A stretch of 43,583 nt of DNA from CBCXVS01 sp965178525 (lineage in GTDB: Bacteria; Tectomicrobia; Entotheonellia; Entotheonellales; Entotheonellaceae), in NCBI GenBank assembly GCA_965178525.1, contig CBCXVS010000017.1, forward strand, positions 1 through 43,583. The letters run 5' to 3'. Position 1 is the first letter of the stretch. Every line of letters begins with the position of its first letter. This document shows positions 41,354 through 43,583 of this stretch, one piece after another. The notes below the pieces were generated by a model. That model ran no database searches and had not been told where the DNA came from. It saw only the letters and a program-made list of their open reading frames with translations. The position numbers and the translations under genes are program-made.

Positions 41354-41863
41354 ATGATTCAGCCAAGAGTGAACAAAAAAAGTGATGGCCGTCTGACGAG
41401 TGAAAGCCCGGTGAAGGATGGCGAGCGTGTCTTAGACTGGATACGCGACAATCGCCACACGCTGACGTGGGTTGCCGAACGGCTTGGCTACGCCCGCCAA
41501 ACGCTGTCGCAGTCCCTGCATCGCAATCACATTAGTCCCCGGCTGGCCGAGGCCTTGTTTGAGCATTTCGGGTTGCGCGTCCGCTCTACGGATGAAACGC
41601 CGAAGCCGGCCGAGGGTGGCCGGGATGCGACCAAGGGGGCTGATCGGAAACCGGCGCGTAGTCGTGGTAGACGTGGCCGTCCGCCCGGGATAGGACGTGG
41701 GCCGGGGGTGAGCAAGCTCGATCCCCATCAGGACAAGATTACCCACCTCTTAGACCATGGCGCGACGCAGAAGTTCATCGCGAGCCGCTACGGCACGTCG
41801 GAGAGTACGCTGCACAACTGGATGAAAAAACGGGGACTGAAACGGCGTAGAACCGACAACTGA
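41354..41863 (+). CDS. DNA-binding regulator: XRE-like HTH, AT-hook and resolvase-like HTH
   Basis: 169 residues in three parts. Residues 37-58: LTWVAERLGYARQTLSQSLH, a lambda-repressor-like helix-turn-helix. Residues 101-118: Arg/Gly-rich with the GRP core of an AT-hook (RGRRGRPPG). Residues 125-166: HQDKITHLLDHGATQKFIAS then RYGTSESTLHNWMKKRG, like the C-terminal HTH of resolvases or Hin. Two HTHs linked by an AT-hook is unusual. ATG 41354 is chosen over 41219 because the longer N-terminus crosses the palindrome and AT-rich region. Confidence 0.72.
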   Translation: MIQPRVNKKSDGRLTSESPVKDGERVLDWIRDNRHTLTWVAERLGYARQTLSQSLHRNHISPRLAEALFEHFGLRVRSTDETPKPAEGGRDATKGADRKPARSRGRRGRPPGIGRGPGVSKLDPHQDKITHLLDHGATQKFIASRYGTSESTLHNWMKKRGLKRRRTDN

Positions 41864-41934
41864 GCGAGCGTCGAGCAACCTCCCCCCGCTGGGGGAAGGA
41901 TGGAGATGCCTGCATATCCGGGTCCTGAGGCCTC

Positions 41935-42564
41935 TCAATCCCGTTGGCTGCCGCGCGTTTCATAGAGGTTGATCACTGCCACGTCCCCTTCGATGCGAAC
42001 CTCTCCAAGCGGCAACACGTCCCGAGAGGCTTTGACCACCCAGATGTCCGGTGGCTCTGTGAAGCGTTCCTCGGCATCGCGGGGGCGTGGTATCGGCGGA
42101 GTGAGGATGAGCCGGGTGAGCTGTGTGTCGCTTTTCGCCATGATCACCTCAAAGGGGTATTCGTCAGGGCGATAGATGCCCAGCGGCACATACGTCCGAT
42201 CGACGTTGCGGTGGCCGATGGGCATCCAGTAGGAGTCGATAGGCAGGTTGTCGGCCAGGTCGATGGCCTCGATCAGACTTTGCCGGATGATTGGGACCAC
42301 GGGTTGTTTGTCCTTCCACCACACCTGAGGGCCGGTGATATCGGGGTTGTACCAGTAGTAGGCGACGTACTGCACGATTTCCTCAGGGACGTGGAAGAGG
42401 GTGCGCAGCAGGTCGACATAGTCGTTGTCCGGATTGGCGAGGGCTTCGCGAATCCGGGGGCGGCGGACAAAGTGGCCGTCTTCCTGGTAATTGAGTTGGT
42501 TATCGATGGCGATGTGGCCAGGGCCTTTGGAGATATTACCGGGAATGCTGCCCGATCCTCCCAT
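41935..42564 (-). CDS. Hypothetical protein
   Basis: 209 residues, Pro/Tyr/Trp-rich: VPEEIVQYVAYYWYNPDITG, DSYWMPIGHRNVDRTYVPLG, EYPFEVIMAKSDTQLTRLIL, and DIWVVKASRDVLPLGEV. AAGGA lies before the ATG. Composition suggests a soluble, beta-rich protein. No family recognised. Confidence 0.7.
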   Translation of the reverse strand: MGGSGSIPGNISKGPGHIAIDNQLNYQEDGHFVRRPRIREALANPDNDYVDLLRTLFHVPEEIVQYVAYYWYNPDITGPQVWWKDKQPVVPIIRQSLIEAIDLADNLPIDSYWMPIGHRNVDRTYVPLGIYRPDEYPFEVIMAKSDTQLTRLILTPPIPRPRDAEERFTEPPDIWVVKASRDVLPLGEVRIEGDVAVINLYETRGSQRD

Positions 42565-42699
42565 GATCTGTTCCTTTCAGGTGTCCGGGGGTGTTTCTCC
42601 TAACGGGCTTGTCCCGTTTTGTGTCGGGGGCTGTGGTAGGTTGTCGGAATCGGGTTTCTTGAGCGGTGCGTTGAGTTCCTCTTGTAGCTGGGATGCCGC

Positions 42700-43583
42700 T
42701 TAAGCATATGGCACCATATCCGAGCCGTGTAAGAGGATGATCGCGTGTTTTAGCAGCCGTTTCGCAAGCATTGTACCATCGAGGTCATCGCGTAAGAGAT
42801 ACATGCGGGCGCAATCGAGATAGGTTCGGCCGAGTTCGGGCCAGGCGGCTACGGCGTCTGCCACTTTCATGGCGTGGACAAAATGTCCTGCGGCCTGCTC
42901 CCATTCTTGGTGCGCGGTAGCGGCCAGGCCCAGCAGCCGCGGCAAGACAAAACACCACCCACTGGTAAAGAGCACGCCCCGCTCGATGGCCTCAGCCAGC
43001 ATCTGGGCTGGCTGCTCAGTGATGGCCGGATTGCGGGTCTGTTCTCCAAGTTCGATGAGGGCACATAACGGTGCGAGCGAGTAGGTATCATAATTGACCA
43101 CGTCCATCAGGCTCGTGGTCAGCGCGGTGATGCGTTTGGTGCGCCATTTGCCTTGCCGGGCGCGTATCAGGTGCTGAAATACCTGTACTAGCGTGTGCTC
43201 GAAGCGGCCTGGGGCGTCAAAGAGCCGTCCCGGTTCGATGATCCTCGCCAGAGTTTGTTCCGCTTCCGTCCACATCCCGCGTAGGGCCAATGCGCAGGCC
43301 AGGGCTTGCAGTGCCCGGAATCCACCCCACGGATAACGGGAGCGTTCCACCATGCGCATAGCTCGCTCGGCGTGCCGTTCTGCAGTATGGAAATCCCCCT
43401 TCGCAACCGCAATGGAAGCCAGATGAGAGAACGCCTTAGAATACTCTCCCCAGATTTGGAGAACTCTTACAACGTCTGCCCCTTCCCATGCCGTTGTTTC
43501 TGCCTCCTCTAGACCGAAGTTCCTCCCGTGATTCGGCGACAACTTGTTGAAATAAAAACTCAAAAGCCTGAAACGAATTGACC
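42700..43583 (-). CDS. Helical-repeat (TPR-like) protein, C-terminal part cut by the window edge
   Basis: The open frame runs off the right edge, so only about 294 codons are visible. Helical pairs such as FSHLASIAVAKGDFHTAERH, ALACALALRGMWTEAEQTLA, ARIIEPG and AAGHFVHAMKVADAVAAWPE fit tetratricopeptide-like repeats. Such C-terminal arrays are common in large ATPase regulators and adenylate-cyclase-like proteins; the N-terminal part would decide. Confidence 0.65.
   Translation of the reverse strand, partial: SIRFRLLSFYFNKLSPNHGRNFGLEEAETTAWEGADVVRVLQIWGEYSKAFSHLASIAVAKGDFHTAERHAERAMRMVERSRYPWGGFRALQALACALALRGMWTEAEQTLARIIEPGRLFDAPGRFEHTLVQVFQHLIRARQGKWRTKRITALTTSLMDVVNYDTYSLAPLCALIELGEQTRNPAITEQPAQMLAEAIERGVLFTSGWCFVLPRLLGLAATAHQEWEQAAGHFVHAMKVADAVAAWPELGRTYLDCARMYLLRDDLDGTMLAKRLLKHAIILLHGSDMVPYA

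Noticed and set aside
42600..42702. Downstream continuation QLQEELNAPLKKPDSDNLPQ after the stop of the helical-repeat protein
   Set aside because: Begins immediately after an in-frame TAA and has no start codon; not enough to call a gene or read-through.

Overview
This window looks like accessory-rich chromosome of an uncultured, metabolically versatile bacterium. Dense catabolic genes (amidohydrolases, CitE-like lyases, an acyl-CoA synthetase, an acyl-CoA dehydrogenase, a luciferase-like monooxygenase), toxin-antitoxin remnants, IS scars and Uma2 nuclease genes recall Tectomicrobia/Entotheonella-type genomes. That placement is inference from gene content; no rRNA or other marker gene is present.

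Layout. 1-6.6 kb: a BrnT toxin, a broken CocE-type hydrolase, two paralogous amidohydrolases and an NDP-forming acyl-CoA synthetase that overlaps the second by 4 bases. 7.0-9.2 kb: a Uma2-family gene split by an IS91-type element; joining 7575 to 9021 restores one open frame. 9.2-13.6 kb (minus strand): three tandem CitE/HpcH-like lyases and a frameshifted MFS transporter. 13.7-19.3 kb: a decayed defence or toxin-antitoxin island. It holds a LamG-like gene, a TIR/deoxyribosyltransferase-like gene split by a 1,013-bp IS5-type element with a GAT duplication, a BrnT/HTH pair, a broken Gly-Val-repeat membrane ATPase and a YgiT-type zinc protein. Two sigma70-like promoters with related spacers flank it.

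19.4-25.7 kb: Nudix hydrolase, DHA2 efflux pump, acyl-CoA dehydrogenase, glycerophosphodiesterase, a toxin-antitoxin pair and, most notably, a linalool dehydratase/isomerase-like gene. This gene has two in-frame UGA codons exactly nine codons apart, where the family carries its two catalytic cysteines, and each UGA is followed by a bacterial-SECIS-like hairpin. I read it as a candidate double-selenocysteine enzyme. 25.7-31.3 kb: nucleotidyltransferase, cyclophilin, M50B peptidase, DUF1992 protein, response regulator, a deleted 2OG-dioxygenase and an LLM oxidoreductase. 31.5-35.9 kb: a complete AapJQMP-type polar amino-acid ABC transporter whose first two intergenic gaps each hold a pair of inverted heptanucleotide arrays. 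36-43.6 kb: SnoaL-like protein, a REPIN-like element, a second periplasmic binding protein, a LysM lipoprotein, a HIT protein, an AT-hook/HTH regulator, unknown proteins and the C-terminal part of a helical-repeat protein cut by the window edge.

Recurring themes are heptanucleotide arrays in gene gaps (AGCTGAG, CCGCATT, AGGACTG, GCTAACA and others), often in inverted pairs, and many single-base frameshifts or Trp-to-stop changes. Some frameshifts lie in homopolymers and could be assembly errors; the IS-split genes, which rejoin cleanly, show that real decay is also under way.
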